Shown piece by piece: positions 10,501 to 21,537 of a stretch of 64,000 nt of DNA. The stretch is from positions 496,001-560,000 of the forward strand of contig JAUPSS010000009.1 in the NCBI GenBank assembly GCA_040285825.1, read 5' to 3'. A model generated the notes under the pieces. The model was not told where the DNA came from. It did no database searches and saw nothing but the letters and a program-made list of their open reading frames with translations. The stretch comes from Eukaryota sp. TZLM1-RC. Its lineage: Eukaryota; Metamonada: BaSk clade. Each line of letters begins with the position of its first letter. The stretch's first letter is position 1. Made by a program: the position numbers and the translations under genes.

Positions 10501-13500
10501 GAAAGTTAACTTGAGAGGTTCTAAAATTGACAACAATGCCAAAGATGCCTTAAAATACTGCTGAGGACTTGAAGACTTGACTGAGATTTTTGTATTATTG
10601 GCCACTGCAGAAACCTCAACACCATAGAGATTCCCCAGATGCTGGGAAACAGTGGCTAGAGAGAAGATATTCAAATCAACGGGACGTTCATAGTTGAAAG
10701 ATACTTGTTCCTCCATGGCCCGAAGACGATCAAAGGCGGACGTGCAGACATCTTTATCAGAAAAAGAAAGCCGGTATAAGTGCATCTTCTTGAACTGCTT
10801 AATCAAAAAAACAGAACATTCTGGAACCACTACCTTGACCTGGAATTCTTTCAACTTCGTAAATAATGTAAACTGTGGTTGAATGCGAGAACGTTCTGCA
10901 GAAGTGGAAATCCTAACATCATTAAATTTTTGCAACTTCTCCATGGCTCTTTTGAACAAATCATTTGAGACTCCCGAAAATGTAACAAAACCACGCTGAA
11001 ATTGTCGTATTCCCTTTGCTAAATCTTCTCTGCTGGGAGGTGCAAGATTGAAAGATAGAGGAAATTTGCCAAAATTAGTGAGCTTGTTGAGCAATTCACC
11101 CCCAAGAGCTGAATTACACATTTCCATAAAATGCGCAATACTTTCTTGCTTTGGCCTAGTAATAACAACAGCTTGACAACCACCAATTACCTCATACAAT
11201 TGACAACCTTCACCCAACTGAACAGAATAATTGTTAAACTCTAACATGTTACAAGTTGAAGTTTTCTCGGCTTTAAGCTGATGTACAAATGCCTGACACT
11301 CATGTTTGAGCGTCAAGAACAAGGTTTCAGGAGCCGCAAGATGAATATTGTTATCAATGTAGAAAAGATCAACTAACCAATAAAAAGAATCTCTTGACGG
11401 TTTCCCTTTTGACAACATAATGTGCTTCATGCACTTTTGGAAATAGAATGCGCCAACATTTGGAATGATCAGTTCAGACTTGAGCTTGATTTGGTGGGTT
11501 TTGATGTATTTGCTGACAGATTGTGGAAGATCGGTTGTTGTAACAGGATGTAACCTATCCACAAAGGTCATAAAATCAGTATCAGTGATATTCAGAGCTA
11601 CACAGAATTCACTATTCTTAGTGTTCTGAGAAAAGACAGAGTTACGGTTGACAGATCCTTTGACTTGACTCTCAAGCAAGAATAAGAGTGGTCCCGAGCT
11701 GATTGGTGAATTAATAAATTGACAAATCATTTCAGGAAAGACCGAAATGAGAATTTTCCCAAGAATTTGAGAAAAAGTAGTAATGTTGTTGTTTGAGTCA
11801 GAAAAGGTCCCCAGTTTTTTGAAATCACGAATAATACCAAAAGATTGGGTGCAAACTCCTGCACAGATCTTATTGTTAAGAAAATTTCGTTTGGCATAAA
11901 CCTTGACGAGACGAAATTTCCGTCGATAGAATTCTTCATATTGAATAACCTCATCCAGCATCATTATCAAATCTGAGTCAAATTTCGATTGTAATAACTG
12001 TTGTCGTTGTTTTGCGTCCTCCTTTTCTTTCTCGGTTAAGTGAAATTGAAAATAAATCGTGCCAGGTGCTGCCAAAATAGCTGCAAGCTTGGCTCCAAGT
12101 TGAAGAAATCCTTGTTGGGCACATTGTAAAACAAGAAAGGATAAACGAACATCTAACTGTTGAGTAAAGAAAAACTTTCCCAGTTTAGTAACTTTTCCTG
12201 AATAATCGATACAGCCAAACTTTGAAAGTAATTCGACAGAATTATTCATAATCTTCAAGTCTGGTTTATCCAATAGGTCTACATCAAGAGGATTTTGATT
12301 GAGAGAAACTAACTTCAAAACCACAAAATCTAAGGAAGATCTCAATATTTCAGGTTCAATTGATTCACGTTCAAGGTCCTTTTCAAAGTTGAACAAGCGA
12401 ATACATTTACCTTGAGAAAGTCTTCCCGCTCTCCCTTTGCGTTGGTTGGCTGAAGACTTACTGATGTAGCATTCACGGAGAATGGTCATTCGCCTTATGG
12501 GACAATACCGAGCAACTTTCTCTAAACCTGTGTCAATGACGAGCTTGATCCCCGGAACCGTTAAGGAAGTTTCCGCGACATTGGTGCAAAAGCAAATCAT
12601 TCGAAGAGTTTCAGAAGTGTTTTCATTTTGATCAAACTCCAAAACTTCCCGTTGTTGATCTGCCATCAGTTTTCCGTGAAGAGGTTTAACAATGAATTGG
12701 TCAAAACCCTGCTCTTGACATAACAGTCTCGTTCTCGTCACACATTGCTCAATTTCCTTACTTCCAGAAACAAAGACTAACACATGGCCAGATGGAATAG
12801 AATCTTCATAGTTGAAACCAGAATTCATTTCATCAATGACAATTTCTGGTAAATCTTGAATTAAAGTTTGGGGCTCAGTGTTTTTTCTTCAACTTCTACC
12901 CTAAACAGACGACCTGGAACTCGGAGAGGAGTGTAGTGAGGAGCCGAAGATTTATAGAAGTATGTGAGAAAAACGAAAGGGTCAATTGTTGCAGAGGCGA
13001 TTATGACTTTAAAGTCGCTTCTTCTTGCACATACCAACTTTGCGATGGCCATTACTATATCGGTATCCAGGCTGCGCTCATGAGCCTCATCGATAATTAA
13101 AACATTTACATCGGTCAATAACATATTGCTTGAAGCTTTTCTAATCAAACACCCATCAGTCATTAAAACAATCTCTCTTCCAGTAATTTGTTTCCCCCCA
13201 ACCTCAAAACCAACATTTTCACCAGGATCTACTCCATCGTACTCGTGAGCAATACGGTCAGCTAAAGATAACGCGGCTATTGCTCTCGGTTGAGTACAAA
13301 CTACTTTGAAAGGACGGTTCCCCACCTTCTTTTTACAATATTCAGCTGCATATTGTGGCAACTGCGTGGTCTTTCCAGATCCCGTTTCAGCGATACAAAC
13401 AGTAACTTGTTGAGAATCAAGGCGTTCATGGAATTCAGAATAAGCAGCAAGGATTGGGAGTGAAGCAGTCTGACGGTCTTGAAAACGTTCTGCAAGTGAC

Positions 13501-14722
13501 TTGGTGTAGGAGAGTGGAGGCTGTGTTTGGTGGGAAGCATCTGCTTCAGTGAACGTTTTTTTCCAGGGACGTACCAAATAGTGTTTACCATTGAAGACAA
13601 TGGATCCTTGGGAAAGAAGATAGAGTGCATCGACTGAAGAATGAAAGCAGATTTCAGCTCGCACACAGTTCTGTTTGTGTTGAGCAACAAAGGAAGAGAC
13701 ACTGCACCCATTGAAAGCAAGATGTTGAATAAGAGGAAAAAGATCCTCAGTGTGCGATAATGGAAAAATTATCACTTTTCGACGAAGGAGGTCCCTACCA
13801 GGCTTGACTGACGTATTGATGCGTTTAATACCCTTTTCCAAATCTGCAGTGATGACTGAACTGTTTTCTGCAGCATCAACCAACAATTCTGCGTTCAGCG
13901 TAACATTGTACTTGTTCGCCAGCTTCTTCAAAAGGTTGAACTCAAGGATATAGTGAAAGGGGACCCAATTGTTATTCTCAGAGGCTTTGGTATACAAAAA
14001 ATCGCCTGAAGAACCTTCGTCATCTGGCTTGAAATAATTATCATCACCAAAATAATAGTCCAATTGAAAGCCGAAAGCTTCATTCATAGATATACCTTGA
14101 AAGCTATCAATCTGATTGACCAGAGGCATATCAATCACGTTAATTGAGTTGACAGTGACACCACCTTCAGTGAAGATGGAGGGATATAAGTTATTCACAA
14201 ATGGTTTCTGATTTGCGAGAAAGTACAGATAATAATGTCCGTGATAGATGTAAGTTTTTGCTACAAAATACTGGTTTTGTTCTTGCCAAACAAATTTGGA
14301 TGTTTTTGCCAGATCGAGTGGTTGGTTCTGAATGGATTTGGTTATGTGTACAAGAATTTCTGTGTCACGAGGGAATGTCTTATCCACGAAAAGGTAAAAG
14401 GCCTGCTTCGGACTGCCTGGAAGGTGAGAATGATTGGATAGTTTTAGTGGTTGATGGGAATCACATCCTCCTCTTCTACGAATTCTGCTTCTGAGGCTAA
14501 AACTTGCGATAATACATACTGTCTTTCGAAAGTTCTTTCTGCAGTTCCACATTGACTTCTATTAGTTCCGGGGGGACACCATCTTGGGTTACCTGAGGAT
14601 TTGTTTGGTGTGTCTCTGTGGATCGCCCTACCTCTCCCCCTGCCTCTAGCATTGCTGTGGTGAGTATTGTTGGTGTCAATCCTGTATGATTTCCTGTTAT
14701 AGCAATCTTCAGAATTGCCCAT
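7512..14722 (-). CDS. Giant DEAH helicase-RBR-ART-WWE-WWE-nucleotidyltransferase protein
   Basis: About 2,385 residues are predicted, and the intact motifs suggest function. Order from the N terminus: an RG-rich start and unrecognised beta-rich domain (14.4-14.1 kb, shared with the gene at 58.5 kb); DEAH/RHA helicase with ETGSGKTTQ (about 13.38 kb), IDEAHERS (13.09 kb), SATID, TNVAETSLT and QRKGRAGR (12.44 kb), then HA2/OB-like parts; a RING-IBR-RING cysteine cluster (10.04-9.61 kb); a PARP-type ART (9.44-9.2 kb) with WHGTKH, GPGEYFG and VGYAKG; two WWE domains (8.99-8.75 and 8.73-8.50 kb); and a class-II nucleotidyltransferase head with YGGYVRDW and NDID (8.05-8.0 kb). Plant DEAH11/12 share the helicase-RBR core; the C-terminal additions are unusual. 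A 31-nt intron interrupts the ART, a 23-nt intron near the 5' end is proposed, and an A6 run near 12,880 is one base short for frame. If the first exon is wrong, the start is ATG at 14552. Confidence 0.85.
9288..9318 (-). other. 31-nt intron inside the ART domain
   Basis: Donor GTTTGTGG, acceptor CTTATTCTAG. Removal joins GPGE to YFGVSENPEIS, restoring the PARP signature GE-YFG and the frame into the WWE part. A longer alternative ending at TTTCAG (9272) also keeps frame but loses YFG. Confidence 0.8.
14497..14519 (-). other. Proposed 23-nt intron near the 5' end of the giant minus gene
   Basis: GTATGTATT...TTTTAG. Removal links an upstream frame starting at ATG 14722 (with RGRGRGR) to the main frame. 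The total coding length is then a multiple of three once the A6 tract is corrected. It is shorter than the other introns here, so it is uncertain. Confidence 0.4.
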
Positions 14723-15734
14723 TGAACAATGAAAAAATTTGGGAAATTTTCTCAGTCCAGCTTAATCAAATCAAATGAATAAATTTTCCAGTGGTTTTCT
14801 CCTCTTATCATAAAATTTGTATCGCACCAATCATTCACCACTCCAAACATGCCATTCTTAAATGCCAATAAACCAGAGCATTTCCTCACATCCCTCAAAG
14901 TATACCTAACTTATACTTCTTCAAAGCAGGAAAAACTTATGTCAACTCTACCAAAATTTTCTTCTACGATTCAACACACATCATAGCACTGTTGTGATCC
15001 CCGTTGATTTGATCCAGTTCTTTTCCCCAATTGATGAGTCTTCGTCTACTTTCAAAGAAGAGAGACATTCCACTGCTGATTGTATCACCTGTATGTAGCG
15101 ACTCGAATGATCAAAATGGTTGCTGCTTGTGGCTGCTTTAGAAAGATCATTTGGTGTTCTGAGAATGGAGTTCCTTCGTGATTTAAACAGTTTTATTTAA
15201 CCATTTGTACAGTCTCCTAGAAAAACTAAATTAAGTGCTGTATCAACAGCTAATTTCAAAAAAAGAGTCATTTCAGTTCTCCCTGATACGTATTTATCTG
15301 TAGTATTTAGTTTAATTAGTTACTGCCTAATAAACATTAAAGTAAGCTTTATTTTTATCAACGAATTTTTGAAAAAGACAATGACGTTCACCGTTAATAT
15401 ATGGAGAAGCATGAAGTCTTTGAAACCAACAAAGTAAAGCAATTGATCTTTTGCTATGAATTTCTGTCCCTGAAAACATTGACCTCAGAACAATTTAAAA
15501 GTTTGAAACAACATTCAGTAAAGTATTCTTGTTTTTGTGTTTGCATTGCGAATTTTTCTTAAACAAATTTCGTCTAACGATAACACAACTTGTAGGTGTT
15601 GTAAAGCTTGGTGTAACGATTTGTTAAATTTTTTATTAATTAGTATTTATTCAACCGTCTTGAGACACGTATCAACTTGGTCTTTTAAAATTGTAAATGA
15701 AAACATTGAATTTCAACCAAATTTTCCTTCTTCA
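14723..15734. promoter_or_regulatory. Divergent intergenic region between the two giant genes
   Basis: About 1 kb separates the start codons of the two divergently transcribed genes. It is AT-rich with no supported coding sequence. By position it should hold both promoters and may coordinate the pair. I cannot point to a specific core element. Confidence 0.45.
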
Positions 15735-18700
15735 ATGGACCCGACTCTCAAAAGACAACTTCTTGACGATCTCAACATAGAAGAACAATATGTGTCGACT
15801 CTTGAAAAGGAAAAGGTGAAGTCTGTTGACGATCTCTGTGAGTTGATCTCCGAAGATTGTCTTCCTGACCAGAACCTTCGGGCTTTAGACAAAGCGCGTC
15901 TCAAAAAATTTGTGAGAACTCGTCGGTCATCATCCGCTGCCACTAAGGTAGAGTCTCACAATGGTCACAAAGGATTTACCCCCGAACGGAAAGTTCCAAA
16001 TACTTCAAGTCCAGTTTCTTCACCTACATCTCATCGAAACGCACCTAATGAAGATCATTCTGCTAACGCAACTCCCTCTCATTTCGTTCCACTCAACATG
16101 ACCGCAAATATTGTGACGACTACTAGTCGAGGTGAAATCAAGTCTGCTGGTGTTCTCCCTGTTCGTCAGTTTGGCTCTTCACTACAGCTCCTCCTTGGCT
16201 ATGAACACCCTAAACGGGGAATTAATTTCTTGGGTGGAAGTTTGGAAGCTCGTGAATCGCCTAAAGATGGTGGGATCCGAGAATTTATGGAAGAAACCGA
16301 CCTCCTCAAAATACCTCATTTATCGGCAACCTTGAAACGTACCAAAATGCTTGAGGTTCATCTTCCACATGGGAAGTACAACTTGTACATTCTCAACATC
16401 CATGATCTACCACATTGTTTTTCCAAATTACTTTCAAACCTTCCTCAACACTTCAAAGGTAGCAATGAGGTCTCGGAATTGTTTTGGGTTGATGTCAGTG
16501 ACTTCATTAATGGAACTAGATTTCACAATGTTCCGTTTTATGAATTGATCATCAAAAGCACAGCATATGTTTCCCCAGAGCTGTTCAAATTTCTACCCAC
16601 ATCAGAACCAAGCACTCGGTCCCAGAACTTTGTTAATGTCGATAGTATAGATGAGGACGAGGATACCACACCTCCTAATGAGAATGAATATCTCAACTTT
16701 GAGAAAGTCATGACAGATGAGGTGAAAAGGGCAAAAGAACTGCGATCCAAAAGAAGCTTACTATCGTTTTTGCTGCCGTCAAACTGGGGATTGAAAAAGT
16801 TCATGACTGATATTTGGAAGCTTGACCCTGGAGATTTGTCTCCAATAGTGAGTCTTGACAAGAATGACGCAGAGTACACTCGGCTAGCACAGACTTTACC
16901 ACCTGACATTGTTCAATCACTTGCTGCAATTCGAAAGGTAAATGTAGATAATCGAAAGAAGGCATTTGACAAACAGTTGAATGATAATCAAAACAAGCGT
17001 CCGCAACGACACATTGTCTTCCATGGAACACCAGATCCTTGGAGAGCCACCGCGATTGCATTGAATGGTTTTGACCTTTCCATCAAACTTGTTGGCCGAG
17101 CACTCGGTGACGGCGTCTATTCTACAGATAATGTAGCAACAGCAATGAGCTATTCAAAGGGGACAGGTTCAGTCATTCGCCTTGATTCCTTCATTAATCA
17201 GGACAAGTCGAATTTGACCAGTTTAAGTAGACCACCTGTTTATGTCTTCCCAAACAAAGACCATGTATTACCAATAACACTGTTTGATTTTGCAGTTGAT
17301 GCAAATGATCCAGGAAGAAAGCAGAGCGAACAAAAAAAGGACGCAGAAAAACGTTTCAAAACGATGCAAAAGGAAATGGCCAAAGAAGAAAAGAAACATG
17401 AAAAAGAAGTTGAAAGGCGCTTTCGAATAATGGTTACGGCATACCTCAACCGACTTTCCCACCTCAATGAAATTCATAAACAACACCTCGACAAAAGGCC
17501 TTTGATTTACAAATTGCTGGCTAGAGAAAAAAATTACTTTGATAGTAAACTTCCTCTGTACCACCACAAGTCAGATATTGTGGATTGTTTGAAGAAAAAC
17601 AACGTGATACTTGTACACTGTGATACTGGTTCGGGAAAATCAACTGGTCTGTGCCAATATATTGATGATTATTTTTCAGAGCTTTCTCTGACTGATGAAA
17701 AACTTGTCAATGACAAAAGAAAAATTGCAGTACTACAACCGCGTAGAGACAACGCCATTCAGCTGTCCCAGAAAGTGGCACGTGACAGAAACGTTGCTTG
17801 GGGCGATGAGGTTGGGTTCTCCATTGGTTTAGGAACATGTAAAACATCTGAAAACACAAGGATAGAATTCATGACGCATGGGAAATTTGAGCAAATTGCC
17901 TGCAATGCCAATAGAGTACTTGAAAAATTTAAAGTTGTTATTGTGGACGAAGCACATTTCAGAAGCATTCAGATTGATTTTGTTATCAGTTTGTTGAAAT
18001 TGGTTATAGTTGCTGCACATCAGAATCACGTTCTTGACTTTAAAGTCATAATCGCAACCGCAACATTTGAGCAATCTTTTTTTGAAAAATTAACAAGCTT
18101 CTTCTCCCCTGTCTCAACGATTGGTCACCTCAAATTTGAAATTCCTTCTTACCCTGTTCATATACAGTATTATGATCCTTTTGGGGAGGACTACGCTCAA
18201 GCATGCTCAAAGTTCAGTTTTGACTATTTTTCCAATGCAATTATCAACGCAGCTATTGAGATGACTGCCAAATTGCTGAACTGCACCGATTCGGGTGCGA
18301 TTTTGGTTTTCCTACCATCCAAAAGCTCCATAGACTGTGCCATCTCCGCATTTGCTTCCAAGTATGTCTCGGACCCAAACCAATCGTCAGGAATGGCAGG
18401 AAACTTGCAGAATAATCACTTGTCTATCACCATAAAAAAGGGAACAAATAGCTATAATGTTGGAATTTACGCTTTCCATGGACGTCTATCCAAAGCTGAA
18501 CGAAGTGGAGCCTTAGAATCACGACATGATCGTCGAGTCTATTTTAGTACTGATCTAGCTGAGACGGGACTTACAATTCCTGATGTTCGTTATGTTATTG
18601 ATTCAGGATTTTGTCAAACCGTTCGTTGGAATTCTCAAACCAATGTTGAGGAAATGAGCCGGGAACTCATTTCTCAGGCTTCTGCCACTCAACGCACAGG

Positions 18701-20973
18701 CAGAGCTGGAAGAACAAATTCTGGTATCTGTATTCGACTTTACCCCGAAAGTGTGTTCAAGCAGATGAATGATGCCTTAGTGCCAGAGGTAAAATCTGGT
18801 TATATTCTTAAATCAGTCTTGGCGTTTCTACATCATCAATCTTCTTCCAGTGATTTTGAACTTTTTGAGCCGTTCGACCAGCAAGACTTCGAACATTCTG
18901 TTGATTTATTAGAGAAAATAGCGGCCGTCAAACGCAATGGATCTTCATTAGAAGTAACCCAAATAGGACGACTTGTGTTACAGTTAGGAGTTTCATTTGA
19001 AAATGCATTATTCCTTATTAATGCCATTAACAATAAGTGTGTTGACTCTGCTGCGAAAATCTGTGCGTTAATGGTTGTTAATGGTGATACTTTGCTTTCA
19101 AATCTTTCTTCAAGTAGTCCTTTTATCCATAATCGTGGGGAACACTCAACATTGCTCAACATTTTCAATGAGTTTTTGAAGCAGCCGCATGACCAAAGAA
19201 GTCAGTGGTGTAAGAATCAGGGTTTAGATAGATATGTTTTGGAAGATGCCAATACTGCTTTCAATCATCTTACTGATACTTTGACGAAACAAAAAATTGA
19301 CTTTTCTGATCAAATTGATGAAGCTAAAGGAGATATCCATGATCACATTGTTAGAACTCTTTGTTGCACTTTTTTCAACAATCTCGGAGCATTTAAAGAA
19401 CCTGGCAATGTATCAAAAAAGTTTACCTTGTTTGAAGAAAATGATCTTGCTTCATTTGAATCAATAGATGTGGACAAGGATAATTCGACTACTTTATCCT
19501 TGGGGTCTACTTCGCGCAAACTTTGGACTGGAAGAGACTTGCCTGAAGATTACAATTTTATTGTATTCTCGTCGTTGATGTCAAATGTTACTCAAAATCC
19601 TGAGACTGGGGAAAAAACCTTTAGAAAATCACTTTCCTTTGTTTCATTTTGCACAACGCAAGATCTTAAAGATAGCAGTCCAAGCTGGAGAGTCAAAACT
19701 CTTGAGAATCAGCTTAACCGCTATAAGCGGACTAAATTTGAAGTTCCCATCAGCCGAGAGCAACGACGGTTACTTCTAAATAACAAAGGGGAACGATTGA
19801 GAGATTTGAGGCAGCAAATTAAGACCGCTGAAATCAATTTACCACAAAAGAATGATTCTCTCATTGTTTTCTGTCCAGAAAGCATTGAATCTCATATAAA
19901 ACGCCGAGTTGGAGAATTTTTGGAATCACACAAACCAGAAATTATTCGATTTGAAAACCTGGATGGCATCAACTTTGGAAAATTCTTGGGGAAAAACCGA
20001 TCTAATGCAAATGATCTTCAGCAAAAGCTGACTGATGTCTTGAAGTCAGTATCGCCAAATCCACATAATGTTAAATTAATTGTAGATTCTACCAAAAAAA
20101 AGCGTAGAAGTTATTGTACCTCCTGTTCCGTACCAGTTTGTTTCAGTAATACTTGGTCTCGTACAAACTAGTTTGAGCTCATGTAGTGATCAGAACATGA
20201 CTGCCGATCTGAGTAAAATTAGTTCATCTGGAAATTTTGGTGCTTTTCACAACAAAAATCCTCGCTTGGCAAAACTTGTGTCCTCCTTAGTCCCCAAGCC
20301 CACCACCAACAATAGGGATGATTGGGTTTTACTGGTCGCTCATTCTGCCATTTGGACTGCAGGGCTTGAACTTTATGGAGGATTTGTAAGAGACTATGTG
20401 TTGCGTAATGTTAGTGCCAATGATATTGATACACTAGTTCCTGACGGCATTAACATCAACGCAGCCTCTAATCTATTGTCCCAAGCGTTGGGCAAATACA
20501 AAATTGTGTGCCAGCCTATCACACAAAAAGGTAGAGCTCAATGCATGGCTGTTTCATTTCCAGGTGGTTCTGGTGTAGAAATTGACTTTACGCCAGCATC
20601 ACTGAAAGCAACCTCCCCTTTTGTTGATGCAGACATCAACAACTTCAAAGTCAACAAGAGTGGACTAGTTCAAAAAGTCAAAGGTGCGGGAGGGACTCTT
20701 TGTAATCTAGACATCGCCATTAATCATTGTTTGAATCAACAATTTGTATTTTTTTACCGTATACCATCAAATACCAACGCTGCTACAGATAAGGAACAGT
20801 TTGACATGTGCTTTAGGAGGTTGAGGAAAATGATGTCCAAAGGCTTCACATGCATTTCTCCATTAAACAGTAGGATTACCAATCAACTTTCTCAATACAA
20901 AGCACTAATCAAGCCAGATCCTAAATATGATGTACCTTTTCACAATCTTCCTCTACAGTTTCAATCAGCGTAA
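15735..20973 (+). CDS. SAM-like, NUDIX, ART, DEAH helicase, nucleotidyltransferase protein
   Basis: Predicted length is about 1,745 residues starting at ATG 15735; further upstream the frame has no convincing start. Residues 5-60 form a SAM-like helical domain. Residues 138-255 are a NUDIX fold whose box (about 168-190) fits GX5EX7REUXEEXGU except that the final Gly is Asp. Residues 425-518 are a PARP-type ART with FHGTPD, GRALGDGVYST and MSYSKG. A charged coiled coil follows (525-565). The DEAH helicase has DTGSGKST (629-636), VDEAHFRS (738-741 for DEAH), TAT for SAT, STDLAETGLT and QRTGRAGR (about 986). The C terminus is a GGFVRD/NDID nucleotidyltransferase related to that of the minus-strand neighbour. 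An A8 run near 20,093-20,100 puts helicase and transferase in different frames. One A fewer joins them; otherwise the last 267 codons would be a separate gene. AATAAA follows the stop by about 20 bases. Confidence 0.85.
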
Positions 20974-21537
20974 TTTTTTAGTTGTATTCAAAGAATAAAT
21001 TATTTGTATTTAGTTAAAACAGTTGGACTGAATAGTCCATCATTGACAGAATTCAATATATTATCGCCACTATTGTTCTTTCAAAGTCTATTGATTGGAT
21101 GTACTGAATGCAATGTTCAGTGGGAATTAAGAAAAGATAGTGTAAAATGGGACTAGTTCAAGTGCTTTTAATCAAAGTGCAATGGTATCAGGTAACTAAA
21201 CTGAAACTAAAACCAAGAAATGTATGACAAATTATCATGATGATCATAAAAAATCCTGATTCAGTATTTGTGCACCGGTTCAATTCAATTCACAACTTTG
21301 GTAGTTAGTAAATAAAATGAAAAAATGATGTTCTAGTTCAGAACGTCAGAAAAGAGATGAAAAGCAAACTGTTGATGACGTCTTCGCTGAACTTGTTGGC
21401 TGTAAACGTAGGTATCCAGGAAGGAACGAATAGAAATCACCTGTGATATTGACTACGGAGCAACATGACCAACTCACTGTCGTAGAAGCTGAAGTATGTA
21501 GTTACCTGAACTCAGCTGTTGTTGATGTAAGAGATAC
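20974..21537. other. Intergenic, 3' flank and LINE 5' region
   Basis: After the poly(A)-type signal near 20,994 I see no gene. The right side may be the untranslated or decayed 5' part of the LINE that becomes readable at 21.54 kb. Confidence 0.4.

Noticed and set aside
12875-12890. A canonical -1 ribosomal frameshift site (A AAA AAC)
   Set aside because: The heptamer is present, but codon boundaries in the zero frame are GAA AAA ACA, not the X XXY YYZ phasing, and other A tracts nearby need shifts in different directions.
12861-12900. A possible 26-nt intron (GTAGAAG...CTGAG) instead of a frameshift in the giant minus gene
   Set aside because: It would keep frame, but it deletes the VEVEE strand that follows GRLF in DEAH helicases and lacks the CTAAC-like branch sequence of the other introns.
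15537-15734. N-terminal extension of the plus giant gene
   Set aside because: The open frame has no ATG at its 5' end and the residues are irregular; ATG 15735 precedes the SAM-like domain cleanly.
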